A stretch of 64,000 nt of DNA, from contig NZ_CP038810.1 in NCBI RefSeq assembly GCF_004797125.1, positions 2,666,001 to 2,730,000 on the forward strand. Direction: 5' to 3'. This document shows positions 54,641 to 63,258 of the stretch, in pieces. The position numbers were made by a program, and so were the translations under genes. The stretch is from Flavobacterium sangjuense (GTDB lineage Bacteria > Bacteroidota > Bacteroidia > Flavobacteriales > Flavobacteriaceae). The notes under the pieces are model-generated. The model saw only the letters and a list, made by a program, of their open reading frames with translations, had not been told where the DNA came from and searched no databases. Positions within the stretch are counted from its first letter, which is position 1; each line of letters begins with the position of its first letter.

Positions 54641-55482
54641 TGCGATATATAATTAAATTTTGTTTAGGTGTAGTATTGATAATTGTCGGATACTATTTTG
54701 TATCCGACAATTTACAACCGGAAATTATCGGAGCTGGAATTCTTTTGTTGGTTGACTTACTAATTTTAGATGCTTTTTATGATTTAATTATTAATTGGAA
54801 AAGAATCTTTTTAGTGCTAAAGTGTAAATATTTGGGTTTTAGCAATCAATATATAAGATTTTCAATGTCATACCTATATCGGATTAAAGTCAATGATAAA
54901 TACCTATTAGTTAAAAGTTCAAATTTTCCTCATTATCAACTTGTGGGTGGTAAATACAAAAGACTGAAGAGTACTCAAAGTTTATTACGAAAAGAGTTTG
55001 ATGCTAAAGATGATATAAAACTGGCAACTAGTGGCCTTATGAAACATGATTATGCTTTATTTGTACCTGCAAAAAAAGCAATTAAATTTCTTGATTGGTT
55101 CAATACCAAACAAGACAGGGAGATTTCACATTGGCGAGAATTTTATGAGGAATTGGTTGATGGAAAAGGAAAAATCCTTTCAAGAGAAAATTTTCCATAT
55201 GTGAATTATAATTATGTTGGTACAATAACAACTCCTATTAAACGGACTCCTGGGTGGAATTGTTACGAGATATTACAATATGATATTTTAGATTTAATTC
55301 CAAATAGTAAACAAAAAAAAGAACTTGAAGCTCTTTTAGAAAAAGGTGATACAGACTATATAAAATGGGCGGACACTGAATTAATAAATTCTTTAGGGCA
55401 TTGTAATAAAACACAAAAATTACTTTATAAAATTGGAGGTCATACAAAGTGGGCGTTAAATATGAAATGGTCCAAAGATTAG
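54637..55482 (+). CDS. cap16: CBASS effector with two membrane helices and NUDIX-like domain (Cap16-like)
   Basis: The protein has 281 residues. Two N-terminal membrane helices (about 5-23 and 30-52) precede a cytosolic NUDIX-like domain with YLLVKSSNFPHYQLVGGKYK. The Nudix box is degenerate: the GGKYKRLKSTQSLLRKEF stretch lacks the conserved REUxEExGU glutamates, so it probably senses the nucleotide rather than hydrolysing it. It should damage the inner membrane when it binds the messenger. The order synthase-HORMA-TRIP13-effector is the expected one. Confidence 0.75.
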   Translation: MMRYIIKFCLGVVLIIVGYYFVSDNLQPEIIGAGILLLVDLLILDAFYDLIINWKRIFLVLKCKYLGFSNQYIRFSMSYLYRIKVNDKYLLVKSSNFPHYQLVGGKYKRLKSTQSLLRKEFDAKDDIKLATSGLMKHDYALFVPAKKAIKFLDWFNTKQDREISHWREFYEELVDGKGKILSRENFPYVNYNYVGTITTPIKRTPGWNCYEILQYDILDLIPNSKQKKELEALLEKGDTDYIKWADTELINSLGHCNKTQKLLYKIGGHTKWALNMKWSKD

Positions 55483-55521
55483 ATTAAATATACATTTATA
55501 AAGGTTATTAACCAAAAACAT

Positions 55522-56406
55522 ATGGACATCAATGAACTATTGTATCATAATCCGCTCACATTTTATGAGCACATATTATTAGGTCCGCTGACTCATGTCT
55601 ACTATGGAAAAAAGCAAACCAATGTCCCAAGTTGGATGAATTATTCGAATCTGTTAATTGATAAATTTGCTATTCATTCGTCGTCATTTTTTCATTTATC
55701 AGAAGGAATTATTGAACACAAAGGTTCTACTGATAAGATTAAAATCAAAGGCTACGATTTATTTACTGTAAATTCAGTGTTCAGAGTAATGATAGAAACT
55801 TACATTACTTTCAATCATATTTTTGTTGAATCTAAATCAGAGTATGAAAAACAATTTCGATTTTACCTATGGAAAATTGATGGTCTGTTTGAAAAAAAGA
55901 AGTTCAAAATCGACTATGAAAGCCTACCTGAACTAAAACCGGTTCAAGAAAAAGACAAACAGGAACTTTCAGAAATGCTAGAATTAGTAAAGAAAAATCC
56001 ATTTTATAATTCATTAGAACCTTCAGAACTGGCAAAAATATATGATCCTGAAAAACGAAAATCATTATGGAAATTCGCAATCGCTGAAAATAACAAAATA
56101 AGACCTTTGAAAATTATTGAGCTTGTCGAGCAAATTTGTAAAACAGATGCTTTTATTAATGCTTATAAATACTCCTCAGTTCATTCACATTCTGGTTTTA
56201 TTTCAATAGAACATTTTGAAAAAACAAGAAGTAAACCAATTTCAGACAAATATACAGATCCCTTAACCAGATTGGCGATATATTTAACAGCACTCATAAT
56301 TGAAGATATTTGCATAATTGATGAAAATGCCAGAATTCAATTTTTATCGTTACCGGCATTTTTTCAGGATTTTATAACGGGTATAAATAAAAGCATTAGA
56401 GCCTAA
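55522..56406 (+). CDS. Hypothetical helical protein between CBASS and Wadjet
   Basis: The protein has 294 residues, predicted mostly helical, without a signal peptide. Features include FRVMIETYITFNHIFVESKS and YKYSSVHSHSGFISIEHF, a histidine-rich stretch seen in DUF5677/HEPN-like proteins. It lies 39 bases after the CBASS effector in the same direction and before a separate promoter of jetA. It may be a fifth CBASS-linked gene or an independent defence gene. The family is only a suggestion. Confidence 0.5.
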   Translation: MDINELLYHNPLTFYEHILLGPLTHVYYGKKQTNVPSWMNYSNLLIDKFAIHSSSFFHLSEGIIEHKGSTDKIKIKGYDLFTVNSVFRVMIETYITFNHIFVESKSEYEKQFRFYLWKIDGLFEKKKFKIDYESLPELKPVQEKDKQELSEMLELVKKNPFYNSLEPSELAKIYDPEKRKSLWKFAIAENNKIRPLKIIELVEQICKTDAFINAYKYSSVHSHSGFISIEHFEKTRSKPISDKYTDPLTRLAIYLTALIIEDICIIDENARIQFLSLPAFFQDFITGINKSIRA

Positions 56407-56490
56407 GTTGTTTTTAATGCATGGGCACTATAATCATTTTACCTCTATAACCCACAAAAAATAATTTTCAGTTGAAATATAAAAATAGCC

Positions 56491-56523
56491 TTTGTTTATT
56501 TTAACACTTTTTCCCTACTTTTG
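56491..56523 (+). promoter_or_regulatory. Promoter of the jetABCD operon
   Basis: TTTG (56491-56494) is followed after 21 bases by TACTTTTG (56516-56523), a complete Bacteroidetes promoter. It precedes jetA by about 150 bases. Confidence 0.6.
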
Positions 56524-56673
56524 AGATAATAAAGTTTTATTATTTCATTTAAGACAATACCACTTCAGTCTTTGGAAACTCGGGTTGCATTATGCAACTC
56601 ATTTTTAATTGATTATTCAATAATAAATAAACAAGTAAACCATACCTTATTTAATTGTTTTCAGAAAATAGAA

Positions 56674-58044
56674 ATGAATCAAAATCTGCAAAATATTCTT
56701 CAATCCTATGATATCCTTCTTCCTTCCAAAGAGGACGGCATGATTATATTTATGTTAGATCAAAAGATTAAGGAACAAGAAATAGCTGAGCAATTTTCAT
56801 ACAATGACTTTAAACAAACCGTAAAAGAACTAGCTGAATTTGCATTGGGTGCAGTGCCGCATTCTGAAGCTATACTTAAGAACTTACTTAATAATTTTAT
56901 AGAACGTCCACCAGATCAAAAACACACTTACAAATTGACTGAATACGCTATGAAATTTATTAGTTTGGTTGATCAGAAACTTAACAACCCATATAGAAAG
57001 TTTCCTCTTCGAGAAAGTTTTGAGAAGTATACCAATTTTCAAGCGAAGGACATACAGATTATTGATCAATTCGAAAGTTGGTTTCAGCAAGGATTTAACA
57101 ATACTACTAAACAGAATATTATTGATCATCTTGAAGCGTTAAAAGATGACGTTAATCAGTCAATAAGAGAGCTCAACCAACTGTTATATGAGGAAAATAG
57201 CGATATCCTGCAAACAATCTCAAAATTTACAGAGATATTCAAAGGCCTGACTGAAAAGACAGAAGAAATTCGTGATACACTTCGTCTAGGTAATAATCTT
57301 GAAAGGGAGATTGACAAGGTAGTGACCCATTTTTACGATATCTCTGACAACGTTGATAGGATAACACCAGATATTCAAAGTCAGTATAAGCAGTTGTTAC
57401 AAGACTATAATAAATCAGTTTCAATACATAAAGAGGTTAGAAATTTTTTTATCGTTATCGATTCAAAAATAGGTCAGCTAAGGGAAAAAATTGTTTTTGC
57501 CAGTAATAAACTCAACGACCTGCAGCATAATTTCCGTTATCAAAGCAATTACAAGATTAACATAAAACGTTTTATGGAATTAGTATTGTCAGAATGCCAA
57601 TATCACAAAGAGGGACCAATTTTACCAGTAGAATTTCCTATCAAAACGATTCCGAGCGAATCCTTTAAATACACGGCTGTGCCCTATGTAGAGACATTTT
57701 TTCCTATAAAAAAAATGGTTCAAAATGTGTCAGTGGACGGGCCATACCAACAATCAGAAAAAGAAAAAATTGAAAAAGAAATTTCACAGCAACAGCGAAT
57801 TACTGCACTTGTGAGCCATTACAAGGAATTACTTTCAAAAGAAAAAGAAATGGATTTTACTCAACAATTTCACCTTATTCTAGAACGCGATCAAGATATA
57901 GAGATAGCGCTGAATGTTAGCTACGAATTATTAATTTTTGCACACCACTCCGACGAATACAGGTTGGTCATTGACCCTAAATTGCTGAAAGAATCAACTA
58001 AAACCAAGATATACTCATGGCAGACGAACATAATTCAAAAGTAG
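56674..58044 (+). CDS. jetA: Wadjet protein JetA (MukF-like kleisin)
   Basis: The start MNQNLQNILQSYDILLPSKE gives 456 residues; a TTG-started extension of 34 codons is unlikely. An N-terminal winged-helix region is followed by long helices (LDQKLNNPYRKFPLRESFEK; NNLEREIDKVVTHFYDISDN), as in condensin kleisins. It bridges the JetC heads and recruits JetB. The operon's other genes (MukE-like, SMC-like, Toprim) establish the identity. It overlaps jetB by 28 bases. Confidence 0.85.
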   Translation: MNQNLQNILQSYDILLPSKEDGMIIFMLDQKIKEQEIAEQFSYNDFKQTVKELAEFALGAVPHSEAILKNLLNNFIERPPDQKHTYKLTEYAMKFISLVDQKLNNPYRKFPLRESFEKYTNFQAKDIQIIDQFESWFQQGFNNTTKQNIIDHLEALKDDVNQSIRELNQLLYEENSDILQTISKFTEIFKGLTEKTEEIRDTLRLGNNLEREIDKVVTHFYDISDNVDRITPDIQSQYKQLLQDYNKSVSIHKEVRNFFIVIDSKIGQLREKIVFASNKLNDLQHNFRYQSNYKINIKRFMELVLSECQYHKEGPILPVEFPIKTIPSESFKYTAVPYVETFFPIKKMVQNVSVDGPYQQSEKEKIEKEISQQQRITALVSHYKELLSKEKEMDFTQQFHLILERDQDIEIALNVSYELLIFAHHSDEYRLVIDPKLLKESTKTKIYSWQTNIIQK

Positions 58045-58694
58045 ATTTTTCCTTCTTAGCAGAGGAGTCAGCTCAAAATCATTTTGGGGACCTCAATATT
58101 GAACTCCTAAGAGGAGCTCATATACAAATGGATGCATTTTATCTTTATCAACTATTGCAAGATAAAGAAATTGAATTGCGATTTTACTATAGTTCTCTTT
58201 ATGGATTGGAACTGAAGCGTGATGTAAGTGGCAATGAAGTTTATTATTATCTTGATTTTTCAGATCAAGGCAAAGGAAAACTTTCAAAACAGGAAAGGTA
58301 TCGAGAACTCTCTCCTTTAAATATTGTTATGGGTATTTTGCTATTGAAAACTTATTATGATAAATATTTCGATCATCAGAAAATCATCCATTTGTCCGAT
58401 ATTGAACAACAAATTAACGATTCCGAATACAGCAGTCTGCTAAAATCAATGTTTTTTGAAGAAGAACGTGAATTTTATTCCGAGGCAGAATGGTTAGTAG
58501 TAAAGAAAAATATAGTAAGATGCCTTAGGGAATTTGAGATTTTGGGTTGGATTTCACGTGTTCCTATCCAAGGCCAAGAGATATTATCGTTCTGCATTAG
58601 GGAAAGTATACATCGTTTCGCAAAACTTTATGAGAAAGAGTTAGTACATTTTGAAGAATTTGTTAGGGCATATAAAAAACAATCAGGAAAATGA
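58017..58694 (+). CDS. jetB: Wadjet protein JetB (MukE/KITE-like)
   Basis: The protein has 225 residues and is composed of winged-helix-like segments (LSPLNIVMGILLLKTYYDKY; EAEWLVVKKNIVRCLREFEI). Its size and position between jetA and jetC match the KITE subunit. It binds the kleisin and helps load the complex on DNA. The end overlaps jetC by 4 bases. Confidence 0.82.
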   Translation: MADEHNSKVDFSFLAEESAQNHFGDLNIELLRGAHIQMDAFYLYQLLQDKEIELRFYYSSLYGLELKRDVSGNEVYYYLDFSDQGKGKLSKQERYRELSPLNIVMGILLLKTYYDKYFDHQKIIHLSDIEQQINDSEYSSLLKSMFFEEEREFYSEAEWLVVKKNIVRCLREFEILGWISRVPIQGQEILSFCIRESIHRFAKLYEKELVHFEEFVRAYKKQSGK

Positions 58695-61600
58695 ATTATC
58701 CAAAAATATACTCACTCTCCACAGTAGGAATTGTTAAACATTATAATCAGGATTATCTATTCCATCCTGAAAGGACCGACTTTACCGGTAACAATGGAGT
58801 AGGTAAATCAATACTCGCCGATTTAATTCAATTGATATTTATCTCTGATGACCATTTGATAGAATTCGGAACAGAAAGTATGGACAAGGAAGGAAGGAGT
58901 GCCTATACGCTTCCAAAAGACACAAATGAAGCGTATGCATTTATGAATATTGAGGTGGAAAAAGATGCTTTTGTCACTATTGGTGTTTGTATTCCCAATA
59001 AAAGAAGTAAGAGACTCAAACCTTTTATCATTTTGAAAGATCTTAATCTTGATAAATCTATTGAACAATTATCATTCCCCGCTACAAAACTTCCTTCCCA
59101 TAAAACATTTATACACGAGGGACAATTTCTTGGGATTGAAGAACTCACAAGGCATTTTAGAGACAGGCATTCACTCTGCCTTCAATATTTTGTACATAAT
59201 GAAGACAAGGACCGCTATTATTCTTTTTTGTACAAAAAGGAAATACTTTCAATAAATCTTAGTATTAAAAGCAACCTGAAATCATTTGCAAAAATAATTC
59301 AATCGTTCTCAAGGGCTAAATCACTCAACATAAAGAATTCGCAGAATCTTAAGGATTTTCTTTTCGAAGAATCCGAAAAGGATTATCACGAAATGTTCGC
59401 TATCCACAAAACTGAACTTGAAAAACAACTTTTTGATTACAAAAATCTTGAAAGTGAAATCGCTCAGCTGGAAGGTAAACAATTGCTCTTAGCAGAACTA
59501 AAACAAATGGAAGAGAGAGCAAAAGTCTCGCACTTGGCTTATTTGGGTTATTGCATTCGTTTTGGAGAAAAACATATCAAAACTCTTCAGTTAAAACATG
59601 ATTCTGGACAACAAATCCTTTTGAGTTATCAGGAAGAATTACAAAATCTAGAGAAGCGTTCTCCTCGCTTGAAAGCAGTACTTTACCAGATGGAGGACGA
59701 CATTACAAAACTAAAGAAAACAAACTTAGCCCTAAGAAAATTCATGGAATATCAGCAAAGCATTGACAACTTGGTGATTGAAAGGGATAAACTTGCTAAC
59801 TGCAAAGCTCCAGATGTTGGACAAATTGAAAAGAATGGCATAAGCATAAATGAATTCCATACCGAAGAATTGCTTAAGAGGATAGAAGAATTTAAGGTTG
59901 TGTTTGATAAATATCATTCCCTTAAAGCCATGAATGATAAGGTAACCCAACAGAAAAAAATAATTCAAGATTGTCAAAACGATTTTTGCCAAGAGATTAA
60001 ACGAAATAAAGAAATTCTTGCCCTAATTAAACATAATAAAAAAGACAGCTTATTTTCAAAAGTTTTGGAGCAAAACCAGCCCTTAACTGAGATGCAGGAA
60101 GCAGTACTCTTCCATCTTTTATCTACTTCATGGGGCAAACCCAAAGACCCACAGAATCTAGACGATTATACAGAAAATCTTGACTTGATTAGTGAAAACA
60201 ATATCACAACAGATAATCTCGCTTTAGGATACTGGTTAAAGACTGGACATCTCAACCGTTTTATACCAAAGCTAAATCAATCGCCTCTACTTAACGATCC
60301 GGGAAAATTAGCTGAGGCTTTTGCCAAAAGGCAGGCAGAAATTGAATCAGTTATATCGGGGCACGAAAGACAATTGTTAGAGCTGGAGAAATTCGAGAAA
60401 GGACAATCTTTCGATAAAAAAATTATCCAGAACGATTATCAATTGGATTCGCAACTAAAAGACTATACTGCATTTCAGCAATTTGAGAGAACAGCTCAAT
60501 TGATTGCTAACTTAGGAATACGCATTGAAACAATAACAGCCGAGATAAATCAGCTCAAAGAAAAACAGGATGAGCTCAAGCTTTCTGCTCAGATTACAGA
60601 ACGAGGAAATTCAGATTATTACGATAAATGGATTGAAATAAAGACAAACAACATTACATTCTGCATGACACAGATAGCCAAAGAGGAATCGAGAATAATG
60701 TCACTAAAAGATGAGCTAATTCCAATAAAAATTTCAGCTAATGAAGGAGATCACAAAAATCTTGAAATTGCTGTCGAGAAATATGATTCCACATGGTTAG
60801 ATTTCTACAAAATTTATACAGATGAAGATTTTTCAACAACTGACTATCTGGTTATTTCCGCCCAAGAAGAGACGGAAACTTTTGCCGATTCGTATAGAAA
60901 ACTTTGGGGGAATTATACCAGTGAATATAAACTAACGGCATCAAAATTTGATGATGCTGCAAATAGCAATATTGAGATTAAAGAACAAATTCGTGATGAA
61001 AAGTTCAGCTTTCATTTTTTAGAACAAGCACTACTCGGCCCTAAGATCAAGTATCTGGACAATATTGGGGAAAATGTCCGAGAATTAAATCGTGTTAGGT
61101 TAAGCATTGTAGACGCCATTTTCGAGACAATGTTGAAGATATTTATGCAAACGAAAGATAAATATGAGCATTATAGAAAAACTGTAAGAGACCTAAATAC
61201 CTTTTTCAAAGGAACAAAAATAAGCAAAAAACACTATTTTCAAATCCACTTTGTACAACAGAAGGATTTTTCAATCGACTGGATTTATCAATTACAGAAT
61301 TACAGCACAGCAGCTCATAAAACGGGTGAGCTGCCATTTTCAGATATTACAGTTGAAGATTTCGTGGAAGATTTTTTTAGAAAAGCAACAGGTTATCGGC
61401 GTAAAATCAACTTTGGGGAACTACTCGATCCAAAGACTTATTTCAACCTTGAAGCAAAACTTGAAAATGAAAATGGTGATAAAGAAACACCTGGAAGTAC
61501 TGGAGAAACCTATGCTGCAGTTGTTTTACTTGGAATAGGCAGGTTATCTAAAGTACAAACTAGCACACGTAAAGGATTACGATTTATTATATTGGAGGAA

Positions 61601-61843
61601 ACAGCAAACCTTGATGCAACCAACTTCAGTACATTTCCCGATTTGGCTAAAGAGCATGGGTATCAAATCATAACTATGACACCAAAACCATATGGTTCAG
61701 TCTCTGATGGGAGTTGGATTTTACACCATCTTATACCTGGTCTTGAGGATAATGACATCAATTTCCCTATTTCCAACAGTTATTTTAAAACTAATACCGA
61801 TTCCACCTCTTTGGACCAATTTCTAACAAATTCTTTGCTATGA
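58691..61843 (+). CDS. jetC: Wadjet SMC-like ATPase JetC
   Basis: The protein has 1050 residues. Walker A is FTGNNGVGKS ending at residue 40. Long coiled-coil arms (about 250-480 and 560-700) flank a hinge region. The ABC signature lies in GSTGETYAAVVLLGIGRLS and Walker B in LRFIILEETANLD near the C-terminus. It extrudes DNA loops and, with JetD, singles out small circular plasmids for cleavage. It overlaps jetB and jetD by 4 bases each. Confidence 0.92.
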   Translation: MNYPKIYSLSTVGIVKHYNQDYLFHPERTDFTGNNGVGKSILADLIQLIFISDDHLIEFGTESMDKEGRSAYTLPKDTNEAYAFMNIEVEKDAFVTIGVCIPNKRSKRLKPFIILKDLNLDKSIEQLSFPATKLPSHKTFIHEGQFLGIEELTRHFRDRHSLCLQYFVHNEDKDRYYSFLYKKEILSINLSIKSNLKSFAKIIQSFSRAKSLNIKNSQNLKDFLFEESEKDYHEMFAIHKTELEKQLFDYKNLESEIAQLEGKQLLLAELKQMEERAKVSHLAYLGYCIRFGEKHIKTLQLKHDSGQQILLSYQEELQNLEKRSPRLKAVLYQMEDDITKLKKTNLALRKFMEYQQSIDNLVIERDKLANCKAPDVGQIEKNGISINEFHTEELLKRIEEFKVVFDKYHSLKAMNDKVTQQKKIIQDCQNDFCQEIKRNKEILALIKHNKKDSLFSKVLEQNQPLTEMQEAVLFHLLSTSWGKPKDPQNLDDYTENLDLISENNITTDNLALGYWLKTGHLNRFIPKLNQSPLLNDPGKLAEAFAKRQAEIESVISGHERQLLELEKFEKGQSFDKKIIQNDYQLDSQLKDYTAFQQFERTAQLIANLGIRIETITAEINQLKEKQDELKLSAQITERGNSDYYDKWIEIKTNNITFCMTQIAKEESRIMSLKDELIPIKISANEGDHKNLEIAVEKYDSTWLDFYKIYTDEDFSTTDYLVISAQEETETFADSYRKLWGNYTSEYKLTASKFDDAANSNIEIKEQIRDEKFSFHFLEQALLGPKIKYLDNIGENVRELNRVRLSIVDAIFETMLKIFMQTKDKYEHYRKTVRDLNTFFKGTKISKKHYFQIHFVQQKDFSIDWIYQLQNYSTAAHKTGELPFSDITVEDFVEDFFRKATGYRRKINFGELLDPKTYFNLEAKLENENGDKETPGSTGETYAAVVLLGIGRLSKVQTSTRKGLRFIILEETANLDATNFSTFPDLAKEHGYQIITMTPKPYGSVSDGSWILHHLIPGLEDNDINFPISNSYFKTNTDSTSLDQFLTNSLL

Positions 61844-62754
61844 ACTGGACAGTATTGAAATCGCTTAACGAAATTTACGAAACAGGAAAAACAAAAAAAA
61901 AGATTTCACTCATTGATAATCCTGATGTTCGACATCTTATCAAGAACACAAAAGAGCTTGGAGAATTCAAAGATGATATTGTAAAGCTTGAAGGTTTTGA
62001 TACTCTTTATCAGATGAAATTTCTTTTAAATTATAATAATTATTTAAATTTTCTAAAATCAAATAATTTACTCAAACCTCAGACACGTTTCCACGAGAGT
62101 GATATTAATGTGCTTATGGACTTAGATGATCGGATGAAAAATAGGGAACTTGAAGTGATAAGAGACCAAATTATCTCCAACGAAGAAACGGTGCGAGGAG
62201 TCTCGCAAATGTTTTTTCGGGATGAAAAATATTTGGAAGGCAAGTTGTCACTGGTTGGTGCGGTCAAGCAGATTTTGCAAATAGAATCATTGGCTAACGA
62301 TAAGGACCAGCAATACCTTTATGTACTCGGGTGTAAAGCACCTGAAAGAATTGTATTATGTGAAAATCTAGATTTTCTTAAACGACCAACTTTACCGCGG
62401 GCAAATAATATTGAATTATGGTATGCCGGAGGAAAAAACATTGCTAAACTTGATCACATTGATGCTAGAGGATTGCCAATATATTATTCAGGAGATTGGG
62501 ATTATGATGGTTTAAAAATTTTCGAGGCAGTAAAACAGAAATTGCCTGAGATTAAACTATTAATCCCAAACGGCTTACCCAGAGAAATATCGACAACCAA
62601 CCACTTGAGCTTATGGAAAAACACATATCTTTCTGGGCTTGACAAGAATTTATTTGTTGGTGCTGCTGAAAAACTAATCACTAGACTAATCGAAAATGAT
62701 CAATGGATTATTGAGGAATCGAATGATCTTTTAAGGATGTTAGGCTTAAGATAA
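61840..62754 (+). CDS. jetD: Wadjet nuclease JetD (Toprim)
   Basis: The protein has 304 residues. The Toprim site is Glu175 in IVLCENLDFL and Asp219/Asp221 in YYSGDWDYDG. The N-terminal winged-helix arm (about 1-130) is shorter than in the usual 380-400-residue JetD. It cuts plasmid DNA held by the JetABC loop extruder. It is the last gene of the operon and of the island's cargo. Confidence 0.88.
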   Translation: MNWTVLKSLNEIYETGKTKKKISLIDNPDVRHLIKNTKELGEFKDDIVKLEGFDTLYQMKFLLNYNNYLNFLKSNNLLKPQTRFHESDINVLMDLDDRMKNRELEVIRDQIISNEETVRGVSQMFFRDEKYLEGKLSLVGAVKQILQIESLANDKDQQYLYVLGCKAPERIVLCENLDFLKRPTLPRANNIELWYAGGKNIAKLDHIDARGLPIYYSGDWDYDGLKIFEAVKQKLPEIKLLIPNGLPREISTTNHLSLWKNTYLSGLDKNLFVGAAEKLITRLIENDQWIIEESNDLLRMLGLR

Positions 62755-62828
62755 ATTTTGGTTTTTAGGATATTTTAAGGCTCTATATGAAAATATGTAC
62801 TCCGAAAGATTTAAATTCAAAAAAGTTA

Positions 62829-62850
62829 GGTTACCCTATAACTACCCCTA
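62829..62850. repeat. Right copy of the 22-bp island-flanking direct repeat
   Basis: GGTTACCCTATA-AC-TACCCCTA matches the left copy at 31768-31789 except for the two central bases. It lies 75 bases after the jetD stop. Its last three bases are the stop codon of a minus-strand coding remnant. Confidence 0.65.
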
Positions 62851-62934
62851 ATCAAAACCACTCAACACTAACCCTTGCAAATACTTCAATAATCTCAAAG
62901 GTTCCGGAGTGCTTTCATCTATATTTTCTTTGAG
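62848..62934 (-). pseudogene. C-terminal remnant of an unidentified gene
   Basis: A 28-codon open frame on the minus strand ends with TAG inside the right repeat. It reads LKENIDESTPEPLRLLKYLQ and then GLVLSGFD, which looks like real protein. An in-frame stop lies directly upstream. It may be the 3' end of a gene cut by an earlier insertion. Confidence 0.35.
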
Positions 62935-63181
62935 TTAATGAATCACATTTAAAGTATGATTGGGTAAAAATTCGAATTGTAATCAAATATGTACTCAAAT
63001 ATTTTTTTATTCCATTTTATTATATATTTTCGTGTTAAATAAAACCAAATACCACTCATGGTTTTATCCCCCTATTTTTTTGACCAGTTTAATTACCGGA
63101 AATGCTCGTGCGATTACAGGGGAATATAATTTCTAATTATCAGATTTAAGATTTTTGCTAATAAAAAAGAATGTAAAAAAT

Positions 63182-63198
63182 GTACACTTTTAGTGTAC
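63182..63198. promoter_or_regulatory. Short dyad before the secreted protein gene
   Basis: GTACACT-TTT-AGTGTAC is a perfect 7-bp inverted repeat, 60 bases before the next ATG. It may be an operator or part of a promoter. Confidence 0.35.
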
Positions 63199-63258
63199 TT
63201 AGTTTTACAATCTCTTATTTATTTTTATTCAAATTATTTACCACCAAAATCAATTTTT

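Larger units (their letters stand above)
62755..63181. other. Right end of the island and gap to chromosome
   Basis: The stretch is AT-rich. It contains the right 22-bp repeat (62829-62850) and a short remnant reading frame on the minus strand (62848-62934). No intact gene is seen. Confidence 0.5.
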
